NCBI RefSeq assembly: GCF_033118175.1
Contig: NC_083681.1
Span: 12,852,001 to 12,916,000 of the forward strand
Direction of reading: 5' to 3'
DNA from: Dama dama
Taxonomy: Eukaryota > Chordata > Mammalia > Artiodactyla > Cervidae
DNA: 64,000 nucleotides
Shown piece by piece: positions 11,498 through 23,112 of this stretch. A program made the position numbers and the translations under genes. The stretch's first letter is position 1. Every line of letters starts with the position of its first letter. The notes beneath the pieces are model-generated. The model did no database searches and was not told the DNA's origin. It saw only the letters and a program-made list of their open reading frames with translations.

Positions 11498-11790
11498 CCA
11501 AACTGTTTTTGGGAGAAGGAAATGGCAACCCACTCCAGTATTCTTGCCTGGAGAATCCTGTGGAGGGGGGAACCTGGTGGGCCGCTGTCCACAGGGTTGC
11601 ACAGAGTCGGACACGACTGAAAGGACTTAGGATTCATGCATGCATTGGAGAAGGAGATGGCAACCCTCTCTGGTATTCTTGCCTGGAGAAACCCAGGGAC
11701 AGAGGAGCCTGGTGGGCTGCTATCTATGGGGTCTCACAGGGTTGGACACGACTGAAGTTACTTAGCAGCAGCAGCAGCCAAACTGTTTTT
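11498..11790 (+). repeat. BOV-A2 SINE with 13-bp target duplication
   Basis: A second dimeric BOV-A2 (11511-11777) ends in cttagcagcagcagcag. It is flanked by CCAAACTGTTTTT at 11498-11510 and 11778-11790. It lies only about 70 bp from the preceding BOV-A2, yet each has its own target duplication, so they are separate insertions. Confidence 0.95.
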
Positions 11791-13200
11791 AGTCTGACCT
11801 CTTAATTTGTAGCTTAATGATCAGAGACTTGAGGAGTCTTTGGAATCTCTGTTTTCTGCAATTTCTCTTGGGAAGACCTCCTCAGGAGGAGGCCTTGAAT
11901 TACATTTCTTCTTATGTAACTCTGAGATTCTACTTAACACTCTTCTTAGCTCCACTTATGCTTAGCTGCAGCTTTTATCATGGGCTCTTTGCTTCCCACG
12001 AATAGGATTCCAGGTTTGTTTGTTTGGCTGTTTAACATAACTTGTACTTTACTCATATGCTACAATATAAAATAATCAGGAGCATAAGCTGTACTTGTTT
12101 CTCCATCTTATGCTCCTAGCAGAGTTAGTGTTATGTATGAGACACAATATATATTTTTATTTTACTATAAAACCAATTAACAAAAGATTTTGGAAAATAA
12201 GTATATACATTGAAAATCTTAAGGTCGAGGAATGCCACAAGTCTGTCCCTTGGTGCAAAGAAAATGACATATTTTGCTTGTTCTTAGAAATTGAAAATTT
12301 TTCATAGTGTGTCGCTAACATTACAAAATTTGTAGATGGCTGGGAATCATTTTGCTGTTGAAGAACTTAAAAAAAAATATTCTACTAAATGATCATTTGA
12401 CCAAAAAAAAAAAAAAGAAAAGAAAAAAGATGGCGGGAAGGATAGAAAGAAAATCAATTCAATGATACAATTTATTTTATTGTCACTCTTTAAAATGAAC
12501 ATATATGGTTACCTGATTATGAAAAGGAGAATGATATTGGAAGTTTTGGTGAAATATCTTGTTGGATCTTTTAAAGAAAATACAAACCACATTATTGTAA
12601 TATATTTTATATGTTGATGTCTTGGTTTGAACTTACAGTGGAGTTTGTTGGATAGTCAATTCTGATAGATATTTAAGCCTTATTTTTTAATTTACTTGAT
12701 TGAAACCTCACTGTGAAATCTCTATGCTTACTCAACATTGTCTCCATAATGCCTAATATAAGGAAGGAGAAGTATGTTGTTTAGAAAACTGGTGCCCATA
12801 CACATGGGGCAAAGAAAGACTGAAGAAAGAGCCAGATATAGAAGCCTTTCCTGGGTTCAGCTATTTATACCATCCAAATGGCCTTAACAACTCCTTACCC
12901 TCTCAGGGCTAAGTCTTTAAACAACTCCTACTGCAAGAATGTTAGATAGAATGTATATGCCAAGGACACATGGGTGGAATAAGGAGCTTCCAATTACCAG
13001 GGTCCAGCCAAAGTGTCAACCAGTCCTCTCCATGATCTTCTCCAATACTCCAACTCTTGTGACCAGCTCTTACAATCTCACATATCCCACTTCCTCATTT
13101 TACTCTGAATGGTTGGCAAGGAGTTTTCCTAGGATGGAAGCAGTTTGGTTTCAGCAGCTATCTGGCTCCATTGGAGGCGGATACTATGATAATAGTGATA
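11791..13200. other. No recognised feature; A-rich tract at about 12400-12430
   Basis: There is an A-rich run near 12401-12428. The stretch 12780-13200 is less AT-rich than its surroundings, but I cannot assign it to a gene or family. No convincing coding frame is present. Confidence 0.5.
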
Positions 13201-13361
13201 TTCAGTTCAGTTCAGTTCAGTCTCTCAGTTGTGTCCGACTCTTTATGACCCCATGAGCTACAGCATGCCAGGCTTCCCTGTCCATCAAGAACTCCCAAGC
13301 TCGCTCAAACTCATGTCCATTGAGTCATAGATGCGATCCAACCATCTCATCCTCTGTTTTT
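13201..13361 (-). repeat. BovB 3'-terminal fragment
   Basis: It starts with ttcagttcagttcagttcag and runs about 160 bp through the BovB 3' end (tgtccattgagtcatagatg, then ccaaccatctcatcctctg) on the minus strand. No clear target duplication is seen. Confidence 0.9.
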
Positions 13362-14029
13362 CTTCTCAAAGGCAGTTTGCTCATAGGACTCCCATTCTCA
13401 CACATGCCTTTTCTTCTGCAGGCAGTATAAGGGACAGAGACAGTATGCCGAGTTGAGAAATAAAATCCCCCAAATCCCTACAAAGGTTTGTACCTACTCC
13501 ACATTCTTAGGAACTAGATAGGCTTGCACCTTGTCAGTCGTCAGTGCAGGGACAATATGTGTCTTACCCAACCTACAACTTACCAAAAGTTTAAAATGGT
13601 GCCTTTGCCTTAAATTTTCTTCAGATGCACTGCTCATCCTCTCCCTTGTAGATGTTCCAGAAAAACCTGCAGAGTGTCCTGAAGCAGAAGCAAGCATTTA
13701 CATGTTAACATTATATCATCCATATATATATGTAATATATATATATTCCATATAATATATAGTTTACTAATGTGGGGAATAAGAAATGAGACAGATATCG
13801 GGCTACTATACCATGACATAATGTGGGATTGTGCAAGTAGACTTGGAAAAGCACTTGGAAGATGCATTATGGCCTCTCCCACATGAAGGCAAATTGATTT
13901 TAGTGCCAAGAACCTGTACTTGTCAGAGTCTTTTCCATGAATCTCCTTCAAGATGAAGCACTTTTGCAGGAACATGTTTGCAAAAGCATCAGAGTAAAAC
14001 AATGACTTTTCATAACTGATACAAGATTG
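13362..14029. other. No recognised gene; (TA)-rich tract at 13718-13762
   Basis: Bases 13718-13762 are a degenerate TA/TATG simple repeat. The rest is unassigned. Confidence 0.5.
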
Positions 14030-14143
14030 TTTTTTTGGCTGTATCTCACTGCATGTAGGATCTTAGTTCCCTGACCAGGGATAAAACTCATAACCCCTGA
14101 AGTGGAAGTGCAGAGCCATAACCAAAGGACTGCATGGGAATTA
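14030..14143 (-). repeat. CHR-type tRNA-derived SINE
   Basis: The minus-strand copy holds the block ggatcttagttccctgacca (plus-strand reading) and a diverged tRNA-like head near 14120-14143. It has the same layout as the copy at 2972-3106 but lacks a long A-rich tail. Confidence 0.75.
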
Positions 14144-15329
14144 CCAGACAAAAGACTCAAAAGTAGTCATGGCTAAAAATTTCATGAGAGTTCACTATAA
14201 TGTAACTGATAAGAAAATCTAGTTATTTCTGTGACAAGTATTCTAAAACTATAATTGAAAACATTATACCACAGCACATCATATTTTTAGGAGTTTCATA
14301 CAAATATAGCCTAAATAAAAGTTTAACACCACTTATTTGATAGTGCTTCTAATTTAAAATATCAAATTAGCCTAATTAGCTTAATATCTCTCATTTATAA
14401 GGAAAGAGAACACATCTTTTGAGGTATTAAAAAGAACCTCTTAAAATAAAAAAACAGTATTTTTTTCCTGTTCACCAAGAGTTCATATAGAATTTGATTT
14501 TTGGAAAGTTTTTCAAAACAATATCAAAAGGTTTTTAAATACTTGATTAAATAAGATAATAGATCTCTGTAAAATGATGCTTACTTTTCCTTTAGCCATT
14601 GTGATGACTAAATACTTCAAAGACAAATACAGATAATTAAATAGTTATAAAAAAAAAAAAACTTAGCTCTTTTAATAGAGAAGACCCAGTTTTCTTAAGT
14701 AATCAGAGGTCTGATAGAAGCAATATAAAACACAATAAATTATTTTGATAGAACCTAAAATCTTTTGCTTTCCAGGCAGAATAGGGTATGTCTGAACATT
14801 CTTTTCTAACCTCGGGTCTTTCTCCAACTTTCTTACTTAAGCTTCAGCTTCTAATTGAGCATCAGTGGCCAGCTGAACTGCTTACAGTAGACATACTGTG
14901 GCAGTGTTCATTTCCCTTCTTTGCACTAGTGACCGATAAATAATTTCTCAAACACATTAAAACAGCCATGCCTTTCCAGTGTAGCTGTATTCACAGGGCA
15001 GTCCACACCTTTGCTATAAGGGTCACCCCTCTCCACATAGATAGAGGTCAATGGCCAACTGGATATTTCCTCCACAGATGCCTCTTCCCCAAAACACAGT
15101 TCTTTAATCTCCTGGCTCACATACAAATTCTTGGTTCATAAATTGATTCCTGTACACAAAGGGTAAAGGGGGATTGAAAAAAGAGGCAGACCACTGCAGA
15201 CTGGTAAGTGGCAGTTTTAATCAGCAAGGAAACTTACTAAGTAGCCACAGTATGACTGGAGCTCTGCATACACCTGCCAGAATCTTAGTTTATATAAAGA
15301 TATTAACTGGGCTTAGTCATGTACACCAT
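14144..15329. other. No recognised feature
   Basis: AT-rich to about 14750, then more balanced sequence to 15329. There is an A tract at about 14648-14661. I recognise no repeat or gene. Confidence 0.5.
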
Positions 15330-15330
15330 A

Positions 15331-15771
15331 CTTCAGTATTCTTGCCTTCAGAACCCCACGAACAGTATGAGAAGGCAAAAAGATAGGACAATGAAAGATG
15401 AACTCCCCACGTCGGTAGGTGCCCAATATGCTACTGGAGATCAGTGGAGAAATAACCCCAGAAAGAATGAACAGGCAGAGCCAAAGCAAAAAGAAAACCC
15501 AGTTGTGGATGTGACTGGTGATGGAAGTAAAGTCCAATGCTATAAAGAGCAATATTGTATAGGAACCTGGGATATTAGGTCCTTGAATCAAGGCAAAATG
15601 GAAGTAGCCAAACAGGAGACGGCAAGAGTGAACATTGACATTTTAGGAATCAGCGAAATAAACTGGACTGGAATGGGTGAATTTAACTCAGATGACCATT
15701 TTATCTACTACTGTGGGAAAGAATCCCTTAGGAGAAATGGAGAAGCCATCATAGTCAACAAAACAGTCTGA
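15331..15771 (+). pseudogene. BovB endonuclease N-terminal remnant
   Basis: An open frame of about 147 codons covers the leader peptide and the start of the APE-type endonuclease. Visible motifs are GTWDIRSLNQGK (asparagine motif) and LGISEINWTGMG (catalytic glutamate). It ends at a stop just after IIVNKTV, where intact copies continue. It could not give a complete nuclease. Confidence 0.85.
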
Positions 15772-17076
15772 AATGCAGTGCTTTGATGCAATCTCAAAAA
15801 CGACAGAATGATCTCTCTTCATTTCCAAGGCAAACCATTCACTATCACGGTAATCTGTATCTATACCTGACCATGCCAAAGAAGTTGAAGTTGAATCATT
15901 CTACGAAGGCCTACAAGACCTTCTAGAACTAACATCCAAAAAAAATCCAGTCTCCTTTTCCTTATGGGGGCTGGAATGAAAAAGCATGAATAAATACCCC
16001 GAGTAACTGGCAAATTTGGCCTTGGAGTACAGAATGAGCAGGGCAAAGGCTAACAGAGCTTTGCCAAGCGAACACACTGGTCTTAGCAAACACCCTCTTC
16101 CAACAACACAAGAGAAGACTCTACACATGGACAGCACCAGGTGGTCAATACCAAAATCAGGTTGATTATATTCTGTGCAGGCAAAGACGGAGAAGGTCTA
16201 TACAGACAGCAAAAACAAGATCAGGAGATGACTGTGGCTCAGATCATGAACCCTTTATTGCCAAATTCAGACTTAAATAGAAAAAAGTTAGGGAAAACCC
16301 CTAGACAAATAAGGTATGACCTAAATCAAATCCCTTCTGATTATACAATGAGAGGACAAATAGATTCAAGGGATTAGGTCTGATAAACAGAGTGCCTGAA
16401 GAATATGGATGGAGGTTCCTGACATAGTACAGGAGGCAGTTGTCAAGACCATTCCCAAGAAAGAGAAATGCAAAAAGGCAAAATGGTTGTCTAAGTAGGC
16501 CTTACAAATAGCTGAGAAAAGAAGAGAAACAAGAGGCAAAGGAGAAAAGGAAAGAAATACCCATTTGAATGCAGAGTTCCAAAGAATAGCAACGAAAGAT
16601 AAGAAAGCCTTCCTCACTGATCAATGCAAAGAAATAGAGGAAAACAATAGAATGGGAAAGACTAGCGATCTCTTTAAGAAAATTAGAGATACCAAGGGAA
16701 CATTTCATGCAAAGATGGACACAATGACAGACAGAAATGTTATGGACCTAACAGAAGCAGAAGATATTAAGAAGAGTTGGCAAGAATACACAGAAGAACC
16801 ACAAAAAGATCTGTGATCTTCATGACATATATAATCAAGATAATGTGATCACTCTCCTAGAGCCAGACATCCTAGAATGTGAAGTCAAGTGGGTTTTAGA
16901 AAACATCACTATGAACAAAGCTAGTGGAGGTGATGGAATTCCAGTTGAGCTGTTTCAAATCCTAAAAGATGATGCTGTGAAAGAGCTGCACTCAATATGC
17001 CAGCAAATTTGGAGAACTCAGCAGTGACCACAGAGCTGAAAAAGATCAGTTTTGATTCCACCCTCAAAAAAAGGCA

Positions 17077-17866
17077 ATGCCAAAGAATGCTCAAAAATGC
17101 ACAATTGCACTTATCTCACATGCTAACAAAGTACTGATCAAAATTCTCCAAGTCAGGCTTCAACAGAATGTGAACCATGAAATTTCAGATATTCAAGCTG
17201 AATTTAGAAAAGGCAGAGGACCAGAGATCAAATTGCCAACATCCTCTGGATCATCAAAAAAGCAAGAGGGTTCCAGAGAAACATCTACTTCTGCTTTACT
17301 GACCATGTCCAGGCCTTGGACTGTGGATCACAACAAACTGTGGAAAATTCTGAAAGAGATGGAAATACCAGACCACTTGATCTGCCTCCTGAGAAATCTG
17401 TATGTAGGTCAGGAAGTAACAGTTAGAACTGGACATGGAACATCAGACTGGTTCCAAATGGGGAAAGGAGTACGTCAAGGCTGTATATTTTCACCCTGCT
17501 TACTTAACTTCTATGCTTACTTAACTTCTAATGCTGGACTGGATGAAGCACAAGCTGGAATCAAGATTGCTGGGGAGAAATATCAATAACCTCAGATATG
17601 CAGATGACACCACCCTTATGGCAGAAAGTGAAGAAGAACTAAAGTGCCTGTTGATGAGAGTGAAACAGGAGAATAAAAAAGTTGGCTTAATATTCAACAT
17701 TCAGAAAACTAAGATCATGGCATCTGGTCCCATCACTTCATGGCAAATAGATGGGGAAACAGTGGAACCAGTGACAGACTTTACTTTTTGGACTCTAAAA
17801 TCACTGCAGATGATGACTGCAACCATGATATTAAAAGACGCTTGCTCCTTGGAAGAAAAGTTTTGA
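17077..17866 (+). pseudogene. BovB reverse transcriptase palm remnant (two overlapping frames)
   Basis: The first frame (17077-17589) carries the fingers and palm up to GKGVRQGCIFSPCLLNFYAY. The second (17531-17866) carries NNLRYADDTTLMAESEEE with the YADD metal-binding pair. A small duplication and frame change between them separates the QGC motif from YADD, so no single protein contains both. Confidence 0.85.
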
Positions 17867-18334
17867 CCAATCTAGACAGCATATTAAATAACAGAGACAT
17901 TACTTTGCCAACAAAGGTCCATCTAGTCAAAGATATGGTTTTACCAATAGTCATGTATGGATGTGAGAGTTGAAATATAAAGCAAGCTGAGTGCTGAAGA
18001 ATTGATGCTTTTGAACTGTGGTGTTGGAGAAGACTTTTGAGATTTCCTTGGAAAGCAAGGAGATCATTCAGTCAATCCTAAAGAAAATCGGTCCTGAATA
18101 TTCATTGGAAGGACTGATGCTGAAGCTGAAACGCCAATACTATGGCCACCTGATGCCAAGAACTGACACCTTGGAAAAGACCCTGATGCTGCAAAAGATT
18201 GAAAGCAGGAGGAGAAGGGGACGACAGAGGGTGAAACTCCGGGAGTTGGTGATGGACAGGGAGGCCTGGCATGCTGCAGTCCATGGGGTTGCAGAATCAG
18301 ACATGACTGAATGACTGAACTGAACTGAACTGAA

Positions 18335-18548
18335 CCATCCAGATGGTCAGAAAAATACCCTACTCTCTGAAGGCTCTGTCCTTGTAACAGCTTCCACTGT
18401 GGGTATGATGGGTAGAACATATATCCCAAGAACAGAGAAAGAAGTGAGGCATCTCTGATTGCCTAGATCCAGTTTAAGGGTCAAAACCACTACAATATTG
18501 TAAAATAATTAGCCTCCAACTAATAAAAATAAATGGGGGGAAAAAAAG
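18335..18548 (+). repeat. Short flank ending in an L1-like 3' tail
   Basis: Bases 18335-18490 are unassigned. Bases 18494-18548 (aatattgtaaaataattagc, ctccaactaataaaaataaa, then a G/A tract) match the 3' terminus of bovine L1. Only the tail is recognisable. Confidence 0.45.
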
Positions 18549-21360
18549 AATGTACATCCTCTTGATAACTTCCTCCAAACATTAACAGAAATTAATGCAG
18601 CAAATAAAAGAAACTAAGAAAATATTTAGTGCTTTAAGTGCCTAAAAGGAAACATATTTCCCCTTAACATGGAAGTAAAGTTGCAATGCAAGGTAAGTGT
18701 TTTTTAAAACTCTTAAATTAGGAAAGGAAAAGTACAGTAAACATGAAGAGAATGGCTATCATAATTCATGTAAAAATATTTTTTAATTAAGCAACTTGGT
18801 TTTATACATTTGAAACCCAATACTGAGGCCAAGACATTTTGTGCTTGAAATTTTCAAGTGATTTCTTTAAGGAAAAAAATGATTAAGCAAATCTTTATTA
18901 ACATTTAAAATTATTCTCTATAGTTATTCCTCATAGATATCTTTCCTAAGTCTTTCATAGTCTACTGGGATTTCTAGCATGTTTAGCTATCTCCAAAAGT
19001 TTTCAACAGGGATGTGATATTTTTAATATAAAGGATAAATTGAGTGAATGGAAAAGCTTTTGTTTCTGTGTCATATTGCTAAGATAAAATACCTGCTAAA
19101 TCTCCACACACATCTATTTAAATCTATTGTGCTATACAAAATGTTGATCATGTTTCTTCTTATTCTATGAGAAAAGCCTTAATTACCTACAGTCAGGGTG
19201 TCTATAGATATATGATGACCTAAAGGTTATTCATCTAGTTTATGCATAGTATCTGCACTCTGCTCTCCTATTTTTCTCTCTTCACAGAAAATACTGGGTA
19301 AGGAAAAAAAGCATATCTCCTTATTTGTTAAAATTGCTAAAACAAGGAATATAATCAGGATTCCTGATGGCTGTTGACTTTCCCTACCCTTATTAACAAT
19401 GCTCTAACTCTTTTGCAAGAAGTTCTCATGAAATATTTTGTTTTAGAATTTTACTTTTCTCGCCTTTTGGTGACCTCACTTGGATAATTGCAGCATATGG
19501 TCTAAGTGAGTATGAAATTTAACTGTCTTAAAACATGCCAAAAGCAAGTATAACAAGAACTTTTTACCCAGTGCTCTCTAATGAACAAAATGATAATTTA
19601 CCAGATGTTTCAGATTTGCAATAATTAGAACCATAAAATCTTTCCAATAGAATTGAGCAAGAATATAGAAAATCATATATTTTATATACTTGAGCTATGA
19701 TTTCAGAACCCAAATTGAATGATCAGACTCTTTGTTAAAATTATACAAAATTACATAAGGATTTTGATTCTGAACTGTACTTTAAAGTACAAAAGTATCA
19801 ATTAAAATTGATAATCCATCACAATCACACTTTTATAGCCATAAAAACCCTCAGAAGTCAAGTAGGGGATGAGTCTGTAATTTTAGAAGAGAATAGCTGT
19901 TCTTAGTAAATTGTGTAGTGGTTTAAATATCAGATACTCAAAAGGTTATGTAAAAGAATATTAGAATGTTATGTGTATCATTAACATATGCTTAATATTC
20001 ACTTAATGGATATATCATTTGCAATAATAAAGTAATAATTATACTCTGAGTTAATTGAATTAACTCATATATATTATGTGTCTTTCCAAACTTAACATAT
20101 TATAAAATGAAACTTCTAAGAGAATATCAGTGGAGATGATAAGTTAGGAGGAAAAAAACAATCTCTAGAATATGTCTAGGTTACTATTGCATTGTTTGTG
20201 CTCATTATCCACCTCAAAATTATAATTCTTCCTTAAAGAAATAATGATTATTACTGAAATTATTAGCAGTTACAATGATAAATGCCAAAATTAAATTTGT
20301 GATAGTACCTAAAATAATTTATTTTTGTTTCACTTTATACATTGTGAATATTAAAATAATTGCATTTTATTTAATTACATGCAAACAGTTTAAAATGGAA
20401 CAAAAAAAAGATGATAAAATATTAAAACACAAAACCTGGACTTACAGCCTATCAGTGCACAATCAATATATTACATGATATATATTTAAAGTGGACAAAA
20501 CAATTAATCAATGAGAAATTTGAATGACACAGTAAAATGGAATAAAGATATATTTAAAGCAAAATAGATACCTTGAAATCTTACACACTTTTAAGGAGTG
20601 CTCCACAAGTTTGGCACTGACAGTTTTACTGTTCACTTCCCTTATTCTTTAGTTACATTTCATTATAATTATAAAAATATTATTTTTATTACTTTATCTT
20701 ATGGACTTTAGAATGCTCAGATTAACACATTTTCAATAGTTTATTTGGAAAAATAAATGAGTGCAATAAAGGTTAGAGCTAGAGGTTAATGCTTAGGTTT
20801 AGAAGGGAAATACTCTGCACTTTTCCAAAGCTTTTAATCTCTTGATGATGAACCAGTGTCTATTTGTATAATTTTCAGGTTTAGTTCATCATAGGATAAT
20901 TTTCAGATTTGTTCATATTGGGCTAGTGTGATTCTAATTAAACATTTAGGAAAAAAAAGCATAAGGGAAAGGAAATGCCACTGAATAGCATTGTTAGATC
21001 AAAAAACCCCCCAAAACCACAAAATCCTGAGAATAGTATTACTAGACTCCAATTGAGTCTAATAGAAAAAAATATTATTTAAGTTATTATTTTTATCCTC
21101 AATTCCAGGAGATAGCTCTTTTAACTTAGAGTTATGTATTAGTTAATCAAGTTCCAATTGTAACATCTACCTAATAGACTTCAATTACTTTATTAGAAGA
21201 ATAGAAAAAAAATTAAAACTATTGTTTCCAAAAAATGTTCACCTCATTCCATTTGAAGTGCACCATTTTTCAAAATTATGTAGATTGCATTTATACAAAT
21301 ATCTTCAAACTAGTTGCCTAATGTCTTTTTTATGCTGATCATTGTGCTCTTTTAATGACT
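18549..21360. other. No recognised feature
   Basis: About 2.8 kb of very AT-rich DNA free of the SINEs and LINEs that crowd the rest of the window. Short chance frames only (e.g. 20275-20478). Confidence 0.5.
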
Positions 21361-22590
21361 TTTCTCCAAGCTCGGCTTCAACAGTACGTGAACCGTGAAC
21401 TTCCAGATGTTTAAGCTGGATTTAGAAAAGGCAGAGGAACCAGAGATCAAATTGCCAACATCCATTGGATCATAGAAAAAGCAAGACAGTTCCAGAAAAA
21501 CATCTCTTTCTGCTTTACTGACTATACCAAAGTCTTTGACAGTGTGGATCACAACGAACTATGGACAATTCTTAAACAGATGGGAATACCAGACCACCTG
21601 ACCTGCCTCTTGAGAAACTTGTGTGCAGGTCAAGAAGCAACAGTTAAAACTGGGCTTAGGACAACAGACTGGTTCCAAATCAGGAAAGGAGTACATCAAG
21701 GCTGTATAGTTTCACCCTGCTTACTTAAATTATATGCAGAGTACATCATGAGAAACACTGTGCTGGATGAAGCACAAGCTGGAATCAAGACTGCCGGGAG
21801 AAATATCAATAACCTCAGATATGCAGATGACACCACCCTTATGGCAGAAAGTGAAGAACTAAAGAGCCTCTTGATGAAAGTGAAAGAGGAGAGTGAAAAA
21901 GTTGGCTTAAAACTCAGCATTCAGAGAACGAAGATCATGGCATCCGGTCCCATCACTTCATGGCAAATAGATGGGGAAACAGTGGAAAAAGTGACAGACT
22001 TAATTTTGGGGGGCCCTAAAATCACTGCAGATGGTGACTGCAGCCATGAAATTAAAAGAAGCTTCCTCCTTGGAGGTAAAGCTATGACCAACCTAGATAG
22101 CATATTAAAGAGCAGAGACATTACTTTGCCAGCAAAGGTCTGTCTAGTCAAAGCTTTGACTTTTTCCTGTAGTCATGTATGGATGTGAGAGTTGGATTTT
22201 AAAGAAAGCTGAGCACTGAAGAATTGATGCTTTTGAACTGTGGTGTTAAGACTGTTGAGAGTCCCTTGGACTGCAAGGAGATCAAAACAGTCCATCCTAA
22301 TGGAAATTAGTCCTGAGTATTCATTGGAAGGACTGATGCTAAAGCTGAAAATTCAATACTTTGGCCACCTGATGTGAAGAGCTGACTCATTTGAAAAGAC
22401 CCTGGTGCTGGGAAAGATTGAAGGCAGGAGGAGAAGGGGGTAACAGAGGATGAGATGGTTAGATGGCATCACTGACTCAATGGACATGAGTTTGAGTAAG
22501 TTTCAGGAGTTGGTGATGGATATCTGACATGATGGAATCCATGGTATTGCAAAGAGTCAGATACCGCTGAGTGACTAAACTGAACTGAAT
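21361..22590 (+). repeat. BovB LINE, 5' truncated (about 1.23 kb)
   Basis: The copy begins inside the reverse transcriptase (ttctccaagctcggcttcaa) and ends with taaactgaactgaa near 22588. It keeps a long open palm frame with YADD at 21820-21831. A 3-to-5-base change at 22246 and a G-rich insertion near 22008 break the frame downstream. A target duplication (aatgact/aatgagtt) is possible but weak. Confidence 0.93.
21544..22188 (+). pseudogene. BovB reverse transcriptase palm and thumb, 214 codons
   Basis: This is the longest uninterrupted reverse-transcriptase palm in the window. In order it shows LTCLLRNLCAGQEATVKTG, the VHQGCIVSPCLLKLYAEY motif (template-grip region), NNLRYADDTTLMAES (catalytic aspartates) and GLKLSIQRTKIMASGP, then a partial thumb. 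It lacks the endonuclease and fingers because the element is 5' truncated. It is a remnant, not a gene. Confidence 0.88.
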
Positions 22591-22860
22591 GAGTTGTTTG
22601 CAATTTGTGGTATTTGGTTAGAAAGTAGAGCCAAACTTCAGATAATCTTATAAAATCTACCTTTACCTCTAAAGTAATAAAATTATTCATTAACTCAAAA
22701 TAAATCCTGCATACAATAGCATTCCCACTTAAAATAATTTTCAAAATCTTCATCATTTTCCATATGTCTTTTCTTTGAGCTCAAGTTTAATATTTTTTTC
22801 TAAAATATGAACTTTTGTTTTTTTAAAAATTACCAAATTGCTATCTTTTACCAGACTTCT

Positions 22861-23112
22861 GTGGCTTCCCAAGTGGTGCTGTTGAGAGTCCCTTGGACTG
22901 CAAGGCTGTGGTAAAGAACCCATTTGCCAATGCGGGAGATATAAGAGAGGCAAAATCAATCTCTGGGGTCGTGAAGATCCCCTGGAGGTGGGAATGGCAA
23001 TCCACTCCAGTATTCTTGCCTGGAGAATATCTTGGACAGAGGTTCCTGGTGGGCTACAGTTCACAGCGTCATACAGGGTCAGATACAACTGAAGCAACTT
23101 AGCGTGCTCACA
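22861..23112 (+). repeat. Bov-tA SINE with an embedded BovB-derived 27-mer
   Basis: The SINE head (gtggcttcccaagtggtg) and body (ggtaaagaacccatttgcca, to caacttagcgtgctcaca) are normal. Between them lie 22879-22905, which are not SINE sequence and are identical over 27 bp to BovB at 22252-22278. The internal promoter boxes are pushed apart by this insert. The target duplication is weak (ccagacttct / cctgacattct). Confidence 0.85.

Larger units (their letters stand above)
15330..18334 (+). repeat. BovB LINE, about 3.0 kb, 5' truncated, broken
   Basis: This plus-strand copy runs from the leader (cttcagtattcttgcc at 15331) to the terminal GAACTGAACTGAACTGAA at 18317-18334. In order it holds APE endonuclease (15331 to about 16350), linker, reverse transcriptase (about 16845-17700) and the 3' region. 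The YADD box is kept at 17597-17608. Stops and frameshifts split the ORF into about eight frames. At 17503-17530 the stretch 'acttctatgcttacttaact' shows a short local duplication of tgcttacttaacttct in the palm region, which removes the expected YAEYIM context. Confidence 0.95.

Noticed and set aside
11125..11790. Closely spaced repeated units as a possible CRISPR-like or satellite array
   Set aside because: They are two independent BOV-A2 SINEs, each with its own target duplication; this is vertebrate DNA.
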